A stretch of 64,000 bases of DNA from Planococcus circulans (GTDB lineage: Bacteria > Bacillota > Bacilli > Bacillales_A > Planococcaceae), in assembly GCF_020023385.1 (NCBI RefSeq), contig NZ_JAIQCL010000002.1, forward strand, positions 186,001 to 250,000. Direction: 5' to 3'. A model generated the notes under the pieces. It searched no databases. It had not been told where the DNA came from and worked only from the letters and a program-made list of their open reading frames with translations. Both the position numbers and the translations under genes were made by a program. How positions within the stretch are numbered: position 1 is the first letter of the stretch; each line of letters begins with the position of its first letter. Below are positions 51,061-58,645 of the stretch, piece after piece.

Positions 51061-52416
51061 ATGGACAATTTAATCGAATGGGATAGAAATCACTTTATTC
51101 ATCCAACATCATCGATTAAAGAGCAGCAGAAAAATGGACCAAAAGTAATTTTTGAAAAAGGTGAAGGTATTTATTTAACAGATGTGAATGGGAAAAGATA
51201 TATCGATGCAATGTCTTCTTTATGGAATGTGAATATCGGACATGGCAGAAAGGAGATAGGGGATGCTGCGAAACTACAGATGGATCAATTGGCTTACAGT
51301 TCAGCCTTCTCAACTTTTAGCCATGAACCAGTTATTAGATTAGCCAAAAAAATCGCTGAATTAGCACCGGTCGGGCTGAACGCGACATTTTTCACATCTG
51401 GTGGTTCGGAATCGAATGATTCTGCATTTAAACTAGTGCGCCATTATTGGAGAATACAAAACAAACCTAATCGCAATAAAATTATATCTCTAAAACGGGG
51501 ATATCACGGAGTCGCAGCTGGTGCAACGAGTGCAACCGGTATTCCTGAGTTTTGGAAAATGGCGGGGCAATTGCAAGGTGGGTTCCTCCATGCAGCGACT
51601 CCTTATTGGGAAGGGACAGAAGGCTCGATCAAGTCGATTCGGGAAGTGATTGATGCGGAGGGAGCAGAGTCGATTGCCGCATTTATAGCAGAACCTATTC
51701 AAGGTGCTGGTGGAGTGCTCATACCGCCTAATGATTATTTTGTAGAAATCCGGAAACTTTGTACCGAATACGGAATTATTTTTATCGCTGATGAAGTAAT
51801 CACTGGATTTGGCCGGACTGGAACAATGTTCGGATTGGAGCATTCAGGAGTAGTTCCGGATATGATGACATTTGCGAAAGGAGTGACGAGCGGTTATTTT
51901 CCTCTAGGAGGCGTCATTGTGTCTGATGAAATTCATGATGTGTTAAAGGAAAAGTCGGAAGGGACCTTGTTCCATGGGTTCACCTATAGCGGACATCCGA
52001 CAGGAGCAGCAGTAGCATTAAAGAACATTGAAATAATTGAACGTGAACAATTAGTTAATAATGCGCGAGAGATGGGAGAACTTTTGCTGGAGGGATTTAG
52101 GGAGATAAAATCTAAAATCAACATAGTAGGAGATGTTCGGGCGCTCGGCCTTTTGGGGGCAGTGGAACTCGTTGAAGATCCTGAAACGAATAAACGTTTT
52201 TCTCCGGATTTAAAAGTAGCAGTACGCGTGATCGAAGCGTTGCATGAGCGTGGAGTGATTTGCCGTGCAGTGACTTATGAAGGAACCAATATTATCTGCT
52301 TTTCACCTCCTTTAATCATCACTAGTGAGCAAATTAAAGAGCTTCTGGAGAAACTGCATGACGCTATCTCGACAGTTGCTAAAGAGTTAAAAGACTTGTC
52401 AGAATCCACAATATAA
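51061..52416 (+). CDS. Class III aminotransferase (omega-amino acid/pyruvate type)
   Basis: About 451 residues, a pyridoxal-phosphate enzyme. The Schiff-base lysine is Lys273 in MTFAKGVTSG; upstream IFIADEVITGFGRTGTMF is the cofactor-aspartate block, and FFTSGGSESNDSAFKLVRHYW the N-terminal one. Class III members move amino groups from omega-amino acids, beta-alanine, taurine or diamines to pyruvate or 2-oxoglutarate. GGGAGGAATTCAC places the start at 51061. It lies 13 bp before the permease gene, so the pair probably imports and transaminates the same amine; which amine is unknown. Codons are more AT-rich than in most neighbours. Confidence 0.9.
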   Translation: MDNLIEWDRNHFIHPTSSIKEQQKNGPKVIFEKGEGIYLTDVNGKRYIDAMSSLWNVNIGHGRKEIGDAAKLQMDQLAYSSAFSTFSHEPVIRLAKKIAELAPVGLNATFFTSGGSESNDSAFKLVRHYWRIQNKPNRNKIISLKRGYHGVAAGATSATGIPEFWKMAGQLQGGFLHAATPYWEGTEGSIKSIREVIDAEGAESIAAFIAEPIQGAGGVLIPPNDYFVEIRKLCTEYGIIFIADEVITGFGRTGTMFGLEHSGVVPDMMTFAKGVTSGYFPLGGVIVSDEIHDVLKEKSEGTLFHGFTYSGHPTGAAVALKNIEIIEREQLVNNAREMGELLLEGFREIKSKINIVGDVRALGLLGAVELVEDPETNKRFSPDLKVAVRVIEALHERGVICRAVTYEGTNIICFSPPLIITSEQIKELLEKLHDAISTVAKELKDLSESTI

Positions 52417-52429
52417 AGGAGGAGGGTAA

Positions 52430-53851
52430 ATGGAAGATCAGAAGCTTTTAAAAGTATTAGGGAACCGGGACGTTTTAGCTCTAGCTTTCGGTGCAATGAT
52501 TGGCTGGGGGTGGGTTGTAACCGCTGGAATTTGGATAACAGAAGCGGGATCCGCAGGGGCAATCATAGCTTTTCTGATAGGGGGAATGCTCGTTGTATTT
52601 GTAGGCCTTACTTATGCAGAACTTGCCTCTGCTATCCCAATAGCAGGCGGTGAACTTTTTTATACTTACAAGGCGATGGGAAGGGTTCCTTCATTTATAG
52701 CGACTTGGGCAATCGTACTGGGTTATATTTCGGTAGTAGCTTTTGAAGCGGTAGCTCTACCTACTGTTTTTGAATTTTTAGTGCCAAATTACAGCACAGG
52801 ATATATGTACACTGTTGCAGGATGGGATGTCAACTTCACGTGGGTGGCAGTCGGTGTACTAGGTTCTGTTATAATTTCCTGGATTAACTTCCGTGGAATA
52901 AAGCTGGCAAGTTTTGTTACTTTTCTTCTTACTTTACTGATTATCATAGCTGGAATCTTGCTGATCACCGGTAGCTCAATAGCCGGAAATGTTGGGAATA
53001 TGCAACCGTTTTTCGAAAAAGGTACCGTTGGGATTTTAACAGTATTAATCATGACACCGTTCATGTTTGTAGGATTCGATGTTATTCCGCAAGCGGCGGA
53101 AGAGATTAACCTGCCGAGGAAGAGAATCGGTCAATTATTAATCTTTTCCGTATTTCTTGCAGTCATATGGTATATAGCAATTATATTTGGTGTTTCACGT
53201 GTGCTTTCTCCAACAGAGATTAATGAATCGAATTTAGTTACAGCAGATGCAATGGCAAAGGCTTTTGGCGATAGTCGAATGATGGGGAACATACTGGTGC
53301 TCGGAGGAGTAGGTGGGATTTTAACAAGCTGGATCGGTTTCTATATCGGCGGCAGTCGAGCAATTTACGCTTTAGCCAAGGCGGGAATGCTACCTAAGGC
53401 ATTGGGTGAATTACATCCTAAATACCGCACGCCATATAAAGCGATCTTATTGATAGCAGTTCTTTCAACAATAGCGCCATTCTTTGGTAGACCTGCACTT
53501 GTCTGGTTAGTAGATGCAGGTGGACTGTCATTAGTGGTGGCCTGGTCAATGGTGGCAGCTTCATTTTTGATACTTCGAAAGAAAAACCCAGAGATGAAAA
53601 GGCCTTTTTATCTTCGTGGTGGTAGCATAATCGGATGGTTTGCAGTACTAATGTCGATTGGCATATGTATTTTGTATTTCCCCGGTATGCCATCTGCTCT
53701 TATTTGGCCATATGAATGGGCTATTATCATCGTATGGATTATATTAGGTGTCATTCTTTATCAAGTTTCAATGCGGAAGTATGGACCTGAAAATTCTGAT
53801 GCACATATGGAAAAGCAATTGGAAGAAGTATTCAAAGAAGATGCAGAATGA
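52430..53851 (+). CDS. APC family amino acid permease
   Basis: A 473-residue transporter with twelve helices of the amino acid-polyamine-organocation superfamily. GAMIGWGWVVTAGIWI (helix 1), ELASAIPIAGGELFYTYKAMG (helices 2-3), GFDVIPQAAEEINLPRKRIG (the helix 6 block), and IYALAKAGMLPKALGELHPKYRTPYKAI are typical. The G-W-G-W of helix 1 differs from the usual GSGIF substrate loop, hinting at a non-standard substrate. GGAGGAGGG is before the ATG, 13 bp after the aminotransferase stop, so the two form an operon. Ends before terminator 53979-54006. Confidence 0.9.
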   Translation: MEDQKLLKVLGNRDVLALAFGAMIGWGWVVTAGIWITEAGSAGAIIAFLIGGMLVVFVGLTYAELASAIPIAGGELFYTYKAMGRVPSFIATWAIVLGYISVVAFEAVALPTVFEFLVPNYSTGYMYTVAGWDVNFTWVAVGVLGSVIISWINFRGIKLASFVTFLLTLLIIIAGILLITGSSIAGNVGNMQPFFEKGTVGILTVLIMTPFMFVGFDVIPQAAEEINLPRKRIGQLLIFSVFLAVIWYIAIIFGVSRVLSPTEINESNLVTADAMAKAFGDSRMMGNILVLGGVGGILTSWIGFYIGGSRAIYALAKAGMLPKALGELHPKYRTPYKAILLIAVLSTIAPFFGRPALVWLVDAGGLSLVVAWSMVAASFLILRKKNPEMKRPFYLRGGSIIGWFAVLMSIGICILYFPGMPSALIWPYEWAIIIVWIILGVILYQVSMRKYGPENSDAHMEKQLEEVFKEDAE

Positions 53852-53978
53852 TCTAGGGTGAATTTAGATCGTATAGATTTAAAGGATAGAAAACCCGCAA
53901 TTGAAAATTAGAGTATGGGCAGAAAAGTTTTACGGTATTGTTTATTAGAATATACCGGAATTTAGACTCGAACTATTT

Positions 53979-54006
53979 CCACACCCTCAATCCGGGTGTG
54001 GTTTTT
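53979..54006 (+). terminator. Terminator of the aminotransferase-permease operon
   Basis: CCACACCC (53979-53986) and GGGTGTGG (53994-54001) form a perfect stem with a 7-nt loop and five T. Confidence 0.88.
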
Positions 54007-54093
54007 CATTAGCCAAATTAATCTCCCTAAACAAATTTACAGCCATTCACCTCACTTGCTCCCAAATTATCATCAACTGAAGAAGGAATGGAC

Positions 54094-54304
54094 ATGAAGT
54101 TGAGTAATCTGACTGTTTATGTACTGGCTATTTTGTATAATTGCGGCTTGGATTATTTTAAGCGTAATTTTGCGGAGAAGTCGTGGAAAGACCCGAACTT
54201 TCCGAGACGTCATGGGAACTCAGGCGGCGAAAGGGTCAATCAAAGAAATTAAGTTCATGTATCCGAAACGCAAAGCACTGCTGGAAGAGTTGTCGGAAAT
54301 TTAA
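54094..54304 (+). pseudogene. Small membrane protein with apparent 1-nt insertion
   Basis: AGAAGG lies 7 nt before an ATG at 54094 that reads MKLSNLTVYVLAI; removing one T of the T4 at 54131-54134 carries it on as CIIAAWIILSVILRRSRGKTRTFRDVMG and to KRKALLEELSEI, 69 residues: one helix, a basic stop, then a soluble tail. As given, the 5' frame runs instead to a stop in another frame, and the tail frame lacks a ribosome site (ATG 54119). Unidentified family. Confidence 0.5.
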
Positions 54305-54541
54305 GGGGGAGCTGGTTGCGTTGAGTCTTGAAAATTGAAGAACCTTGCTCAGTAATTTTCAATGAAATAGGGAAGCTCGAGTGTCGAACTTATACACTTA
54401 ATCAGAATCTTTTCTACACAAAAACACTCCCATTGGATGATTGTTATTTCAAACGATCTTGGAGGTGTTTTTGTGTTTCTTGTTTACATCACTCGAGGTA
54501 GGGTTTTGATAGTAAACTGATCTTTATTGTAGCCGCCTCTT

Positions 54542-54934
54542 CTACTTGTTTCTTTCGAAAGTTTCTGCGTAATTGATGTTCATAAACATATTAACCACAA
54601 ATACTACCGTCGCCCCAAGTACAATTAGCGCACCTGTTAAGGCGAACGGAAAAGCGAATCCCTCCTCTCCGATTGTAAAAAAGTACATTCCCGTTAATAC
54701 CATGATGGTTCCGATGTTGTGAAGCCAGAAATGAACTTTTCCCAATTTCCCATTTCCTGCTCAAGAAAACACATGATAGATCAGCCCGAATAAAGCAGTT
54801 GTAGACCACCCCAGCAAATTGACGTGAGCGTGTACTGGAGTATACTGGAAGTTTTCAGTTACTCCCATATGGATCCCTAAACTGATGCCGATTAACAGAT
54901 AGACAGCCGCTATTTTAATAAAAGCTGTAGCCAT
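54542..54934 (-). pseudogene. Small heme-copper-oxidase-like membrane protein with internal TGA
   Basis: GGAAGGAG and ATG (54934) begin MATAFIKIAAVYLLIGISLGIHMG, then YTPVHAHVNLLGWSTTALFGLIYHVFS; TGA at 54761-54763 (codon 58) cuts the frame; it then goes on AGNGKLGKVHFWLHNIGTIMVLTGMYF to NINYAETFERNK, 130 codons in all. The histidine pattern (H-A-H-x-N-L-L-G-W, F-W-L-H-N) is that of short cytochrome oxidase subunit I-like proteins. TGA stands where relatives have Glu, Lys or similar, not Cys, and no SECIS-like hairpin follows, so I call it a nonsense mutation. Confidence 0.75.
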
Positions 54935-55143
54935 CTTACTTAGGCTCCTTCCATACTTACTGAATGCTTTTGCGTAAACTTTCTTGCGTTTGGAGGAACG
55001 TCGCTGCTGGACATTTGTAAGCTGAATAAGAGAGAGTGGCCTCCTTTCCTATAGAATCTAAAAACAAAATGCCCCGGGTTTGCTTGCGTTCATTTTAAGT
55101 CATTTATTTATTTCTTGAGAAGCGGTTATTTTCCTTCTGTTTT

Positions 55144-55635
55144 TTAAGAAATTCCCTTCTGTTTTTCAGTAAACAAAGCAAGATTTTCAAGGGTGGAACC
55201 AAGGCCCTCATCATGATCTTCTTTCCGGATTCCTTCAGGAACATGTTCACAAACGATGGTGACCTTTGTTCCTTCCAACACAGCTTCCAAATACCAGGTT
55301 TGGATCATCTCGCCGGCAAACGCTGGATCTTCAGAATCAAACTGGCCGGCCAACACGATTTTCGCGTCGGGAACCAGTTCCAGAAATCTCCCTTGGGAGA
55401 CGTCGGTATGGTCCGAGGTTTTGCCGGGATTTGAATGATCAGTTTCGTACGTCAGCGCCAGCTTATAAGCTCCGCCTTCACGAGGATCGAACACATCGAG
55501 ATGAGCGGACATTCCTTTAGGTGGGAGCCAGGAACGCAAAGCTTCAGGATCCATAAATGCCTGATAGATGGCTTTCGGTGTTGCTGCAATCACTCTTGAA
55601 GCAGAATCGATTCTGTTGCTGGGTGGATGCGCCAT
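55144..55635 (-). CDS. SRPBCC/AHSA1-like protein
   Basis: About 163 residues in the Aha1-homology/CalC group. ASRVIAATPKAIYQAFMDPEALRSWLPPKGMSAHLDVFDPREGGAYKLALTY is the family block (helix after the first strand, then W-L-P-P), and LEAVLEGTKVTIVCEHVPEG the late strands. Ligand or reaction unknown; some relatives regulate stress genes. CAGGAGGTTG stands about 8 nt before the chosen ATG at 55635; the open frame to 55677 has none. The 210-bp region to the oxidase-like remnant holds no feature. Confidence 0.85.
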   Translation of the reverse strand: MAHPPSNRIDSASRVIAATPKAIYQAFMDPEALRSWLPPKGMSAHLDVFDPREGGAYKLALTYETDHSNPGKTSDHTDVSQGRFLELVPDAKIVLAGQFDSEDPAFAGEMIQTWYLEAVLEGTKVTIVCEHVPEGIRKEDHDEGLGSTLENLALFTEKQKGIS

Positions 55636-55732
55636 GTTCAACAACCTCCTGAATTTCATTTGGTATAGTATACCCAATCTGGGTTAGAAATTATGCCGGA
55701 TACTTGGGCTTAATTAGTCTGATCCATGCCAT

Positions 55733-55757
55733 AAAAAAACGCCGCTAGTCAGCGGCG
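55733..55757 (-). terminator. Terminator overlapping the OsmC stop codon
   Basis: On the minus strand CGCCGC TGACTA GCGGCG is a 6-bp stem followed by seven T. The stem begins within the last codons (V-A-A-D) and the TAG stop lies at the loop/stem edge, so coding and termination share the DNA. Confidence 0.85.
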
Positions 55758-56179
55758 ACTTCTTCACCATTCAGCATGAGCCGGTAGCGGACATCCGCTT
55801 TGAGTGAGTGGGCGACGGGACAATATTTTTCTCCACTCACTTCAATGGCATGCAGCACTTTTTCTGCGGCAATATCGCCTTCAATATGGAAAGTCACTAC
55901 AATGGACAGAAACTCTTTAGGTGGGTTGCGCCGTTTTTCTCCTTCGGTGATGATCTCGAGAGAACGAATCTCTTCCATCTTCGACCGCAAAATCATGACG
56001 ACGTCCATACCGACACATCCTGCAAGTGAGCCAAGCAACGCCTGCATCGGCAAAAGGCCTTGTTCGTTGCCGACTCCTTTATGCGCATCCATCGTCAGCG
56101 TATGGCCGCCTTGCCCGACTGCCGAGAAAACAAAATCCCCTTGCCATTTCGTGGTGAGCATCAATTGATCTGTCTCCAT
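55745..56179 (-). CDS. OsmC family peroxiredoxin-like protein
   Basis: A 144-residue OsmC/Ohr-superfamily protein. The two redox cysteines are in LAGCVGMDVVMIL (about 55) and EKYCPVAHSL (about 120), spaced as in OsmC/YhfA-like enzymes that reduce organic hydroperoxides with a dithiol. GVGNEQGLLPMQALLGSL precedes the first Cys. It probably meets oxidative stress; the reductant partner is not adjacent. AGGAGTATGCC is upstream of the ATG at 56179. It ends with a minimal terminator that overlaps its stop codon. Independent transcription unit. Confidence 0.9.
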   Translation of the reverse strand: METDQLMLTTKWQGDFVFSAVGQGGHTLTMDAHKGVGNEQGLLPMQALLGSLAGCVGMDVVMILRSKMEEIRSLEIITEGEKRRNPPKEFLSIVVTFHIEGDIAAEKVLHAIEVSGEKYCPVAHSLKADVRYRLMLNGEEVAAD

Positions 56180-56344
56180 TTGGCATACTCCTCGTAGTTT
56201 TCTTTCAGTTTATCATTAATTATCTGAATAAATATTCAAATTGGATTTCTTCACTAAAACTTTAGAAAAAAATCCTTCTCTTCTGTAATTCGCTAATGGG
56301 AAAAATCAACGAATGTTCCTACTTAGTTTAAAACTTCTGACCTT

Positions 56345-56380
56345 ATTTCCACCAATAGATAATATGATGAGATGAAAACA
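56345..56380 (+). repeat. 36-nt dispersed direct repeat, copy 1
   Basis: Matches 58552-58587 at 33 of 36 positions, with core CAATAGAT, ATATGAT, AGATGAAAACA. Copy 1 lies downstream of the cupin gene and shares bases with its terminator. Confidence 0.7.
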
Positions 56381-56418
56381 TCTAATCACTCAGAGCACAT
56401 TACTGAGTGGTTGGATGT
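56374..56418 (-). terminator. Terminator of the cupin gene
   Basis: ACATCTAATCACTCAG (56378-56393) pairs with CTGAGTGGTTGGATGT (56403-56418) via two G-U pairs; a short T run follows on the minus strand. Confidence 0.7.
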
Positions 56419-56428
56419 CTAAAAGCAG

Positions 56429-56965
56429 CTACTCATATTCAGTAGGAACACCTAGAATTTTTCCTGCGGGCGCCAAGGCCAAGTATAGGATTTTTTGCAT
56501 CAACCATGGCGGTTTGACAAGACGGATGTCATTTTGATGCTTCAATCCGAGACGGGCTACCACCAACAGAGGGGGTAATCCGTTTTTGTTCAGCTTTCCG
56601 GCTTTGGCTAATGCAAAATAGGACTTCAAAAAACGATCCATCGTTCCTGCAGGGTAAAAGTACTGAATGGAATGAGCTTCGAGGGGGCCTTCATTCCAAA
56701 AGAAATGTCTCACGCCTGCTGGAATTGTTATTTTTTCACCTGGACCGACGATCTGGATTTTGCCATCAATCGAAAAGTGCAAGAATCCGGAAAGTACTTC
56801 TGCGGAACTTTCTTGTTTCGGATGAATGTGTTCCGGTTCTTTTTCGTCGGACGGTGGGTTAAAGCCTTCAATTTCAAGAAAAGCTCCGTTCGTGTCTTCT
56901 GCAGTTTTTCGGAAAATTATCCTTTGGCCACTTCGAGGATTGGTGATGGTTTGTGGTGACGCCAT
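56429..56965 (-). CDS. Cupin domain protein
   Basis: About 178 residues, a single cupin barrel. HIHPKQESSAEVLSGFLHFSIDGKIQIVGPGEKITIPAGVRHFFWNEG gives the two cupin motifs (H-x-H-...E / G-...P-x-G-...H), with the metal ligands H-H-E-H, and C-terminal APAGKILGVPTEYE. Family covers dioxygenases, isomerases and sensors; function unclear. AAAGGAGG, 8 nt before ATG 56965, decides the start. Transcribed alone; its terminator is at 56374-56418. Confidence 0.85.
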   Translation of the reverse strand: MASPQTITNPRSGQRIIFRKTAEDTNGAFLEIEGFNPPSDEKEPEHIHPKQESSAEVLSGFLHFSIDGKIQIVGPGEKITIPAGVRHFFWNEGPLEAHSIQYFYPAGTMDRFLKSYFALAKAGKLNKNGLPPLLVVARLGLKHQNDIRLVKPPWLMQKILYLALAPAGKILGVPTEYE

Positions 56966-57257
56966 TTGTATAACCTCCTTTATAGTTAATTGATTAGCAT
57001 AAACGTGTTGGAGTCCAATCAATGAAACAGAAAGAAAATGGTCTATTTACAAATGAAGACAGGGCACAAAAGAATCGGGAAGCTATTGAATGGTAGGGAG
57101 CTCATCTGGAGCACTAAAAAGATAAAACTAATTTATACCGCTATTATATTCCAATTTATAGTAATATTCCATTAGGCATAATAAATATTTTCGATTAATT
57201 TATCCCTGTAAAAATAACAATATCCACTAGTGAATTTCGCCTGAATAGAATATAGTA

Positions 57258-57299
57258 GAATGCCCTCTTTGAAATCGGTTAATTTCTAAAAGGGCATTC
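57258..57299. terminator. Bidirectional hairpin with imperfect stem
   Basis: GAATGCCCT and AGGGCATTC enclose CTTTGAAATCGGTTAATTTCTAAA, itself partly paired. It lies about 55 nt downstream of the decayed XRE gene on the minus strand. The other part of the 56966-57352 gap shows no gene. Confidence 0.65.
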
Positions 57300-57352
57300 T
57301 TATAAAAAATCCTGTCATTCACTATGGATAAGTGTTCTATTTATTCGCTGGG

Positions 57353-57935
57353 TCACACGAGCTGGTAATATAACCCGAACTGCGTGTCATACCACAGCAA
57401 CTTCCCATGTTTGCGTTTCGGGATACGGGTTTGAATGCCCTATTCAGGAAACGGTTTGAACAGCTGGACCTGATAGCCCGTCGCAAAAGAGAGGAACCAG
57501 ATGTAATGGTCTTTTGTCATCGGATGGTCGCTTGAGATGAACCATTTCTGATCGCTTTCAGTCAAGGTCAGTTTTCCTCGGTTGTTGCTTTCTTCGCTTC
57601 CAGCGCCTCCAGATTTCTGCTGCAGCACGACAGCGTAACATCTCCGGTTGTAAGGACAATATTGGTGCATGATGGACAGACGAAATAATTTGTTTTTTTC
57701 ATATTTCCTCCTATAAATTCATTCGATGGCAATTCACCATCGAGAATATTTCGATATTGACTTTGAATACCGCAGATAAGCTGGACAGTAGGGCGACGTC
57801 CGAACAGCTATGCCCGCGTTCCCATTTTGAAAATGTTCGATCCGGCAGATTCAGCTGAACCACTATTTGTTTCTGCGTCAGTTCTTTTCCTTTCCGCAAA
57901 TGATATATTAATTCTCCCACTTTACGAGTATCCAT
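57353..57935 (-). pseudogene. XRE-family regulator fused to zinc-ribbon domain, decayed by two frameshifts and an amber codon
   Basis: Frame 1 starts MDTRKVGELIYHLRKGKELTQKQIV with an XRE helix-turn-helix and runs to VNIE. A missing base near 57749 moves it to frame 2: ILDGELPSNEFIGGN, then MKKTNYFVCPSCTNIV with CC (zinc ribbon), until a second missing base at the A4 (57572-57575). Frame 3 gives LTLTESDQKWFISSDHPMTKDHYIWFLSF and ends at TAG 57440-57442, where the family has Trp; after it GIQTRIPKRKHGKLLWYDTQFGLYYQLV completes the protein to TGA 57353. The three pieces make one about 190-residue family member. The MKK zinc-ribbon part has its own GGAGG and might be made alone. Confidence 0.75.
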
Positions 57936-58333
57936 TGTTTCCCCTCCGCAGACTTCTCATCTTATGGAGTTAAAACGCGAATCGCAACAAACGCTCTGTG
58001 AAGTCACCGATTTATGATTTGGGGAGCTAATCGGAAGATAGTAGTTGAACATCACTTGTCCGAAGAAAGCCGAGAAGCAAGTGAAGATTTAATGGAATAC
58101 TTTCAAAACCAGTAGGCTTATATACACTCAAGCATCCATTAAGATTTTTCTTTCACTGAAATCCGTTGATTCCATCGAATTATAGTAGTTAGTGATTAGG
58201 AGTCCATACGAAATCTTTCGGAACTTTAACAAATAATAAAGAGAAGTTTACTTCATTGCTGGAAGTATCCCAAAATCATTATATATCTCGTTATTATCAA
58301 TCATGAAAAATCTTTTTGGATATCTGTGATAGC

Positions 58334-58395
58334 AACGCGAAGGAAGCGGCAGAAGCCGAGCCCGCGGAAAGCGAGCGCCGAAACGGAAAGCAGCC
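58334..58395. repeat. GC-rich island, probable dispersed repeat
   Basis: GCGAAGGAAGCGGCAGAAGC and CCCGCGGAAAGCGAGCGCC stand out as purine/GC-rich in an AT-rich gene-free stretch (57936-58645). Similar GCGGAAAGCGAGC-type islands recur in Planococcaceae/Bacillaceae intergenic DNA, from general knowledge. No other copy is in this window. An open frame on the minus strand (58248-58496) is a by-product of its composition. Confidence 0.4.
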
Positions 58396-58551
58396 ATTGG
58401 TTCTTCTGTCCTCACGAAAGGTCGATGAAAAAGATTCTTGACTACTGATAAGCAAGCGTCCATCTGCAACGATTTCTTAAAACCGATGCTCGTCAATTCA
58501 CTTTATTAAAAACGAACATATATTCGTAGAAATTCACAACTTTTAAAGCTA

Positions 58552-58587
58552 ATTTCCATCAATAGATGATATGATTAGATGAAAACA
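58552..58587 (+). repeat. 36-nt dispersed direct repeat, copy 2
   Basis: See copy at 56345-56380. Copy 2 is 58 bp upstream of the helicase start, where it may hold the promoter (ATATGAT as -10). Confidence 0.6.
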
Positions 58588-58645
58588 GATCAGGTGGAAT
58601 GAACCGGTTTGAAATTTCTTCAGCTTTAAAAGAACAGGTGATTAG

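Noticed and set aside
54761-54763. Second internal TGA (oxidase-like gene) as selenocysteine
   Set aside because: Neighbouring residues do not match a Cys/Sec position, and the only nearby hairpin (GAAATG/CATTTC) has a 17-nt loop, too large for the bacterial SECIS model.
58248-58496. 82-codon minus-strand frame
   Set aside because: No ribosome site; composition (R/P/L-rich) reflects a GC-rich repeat-like island and not a protein.
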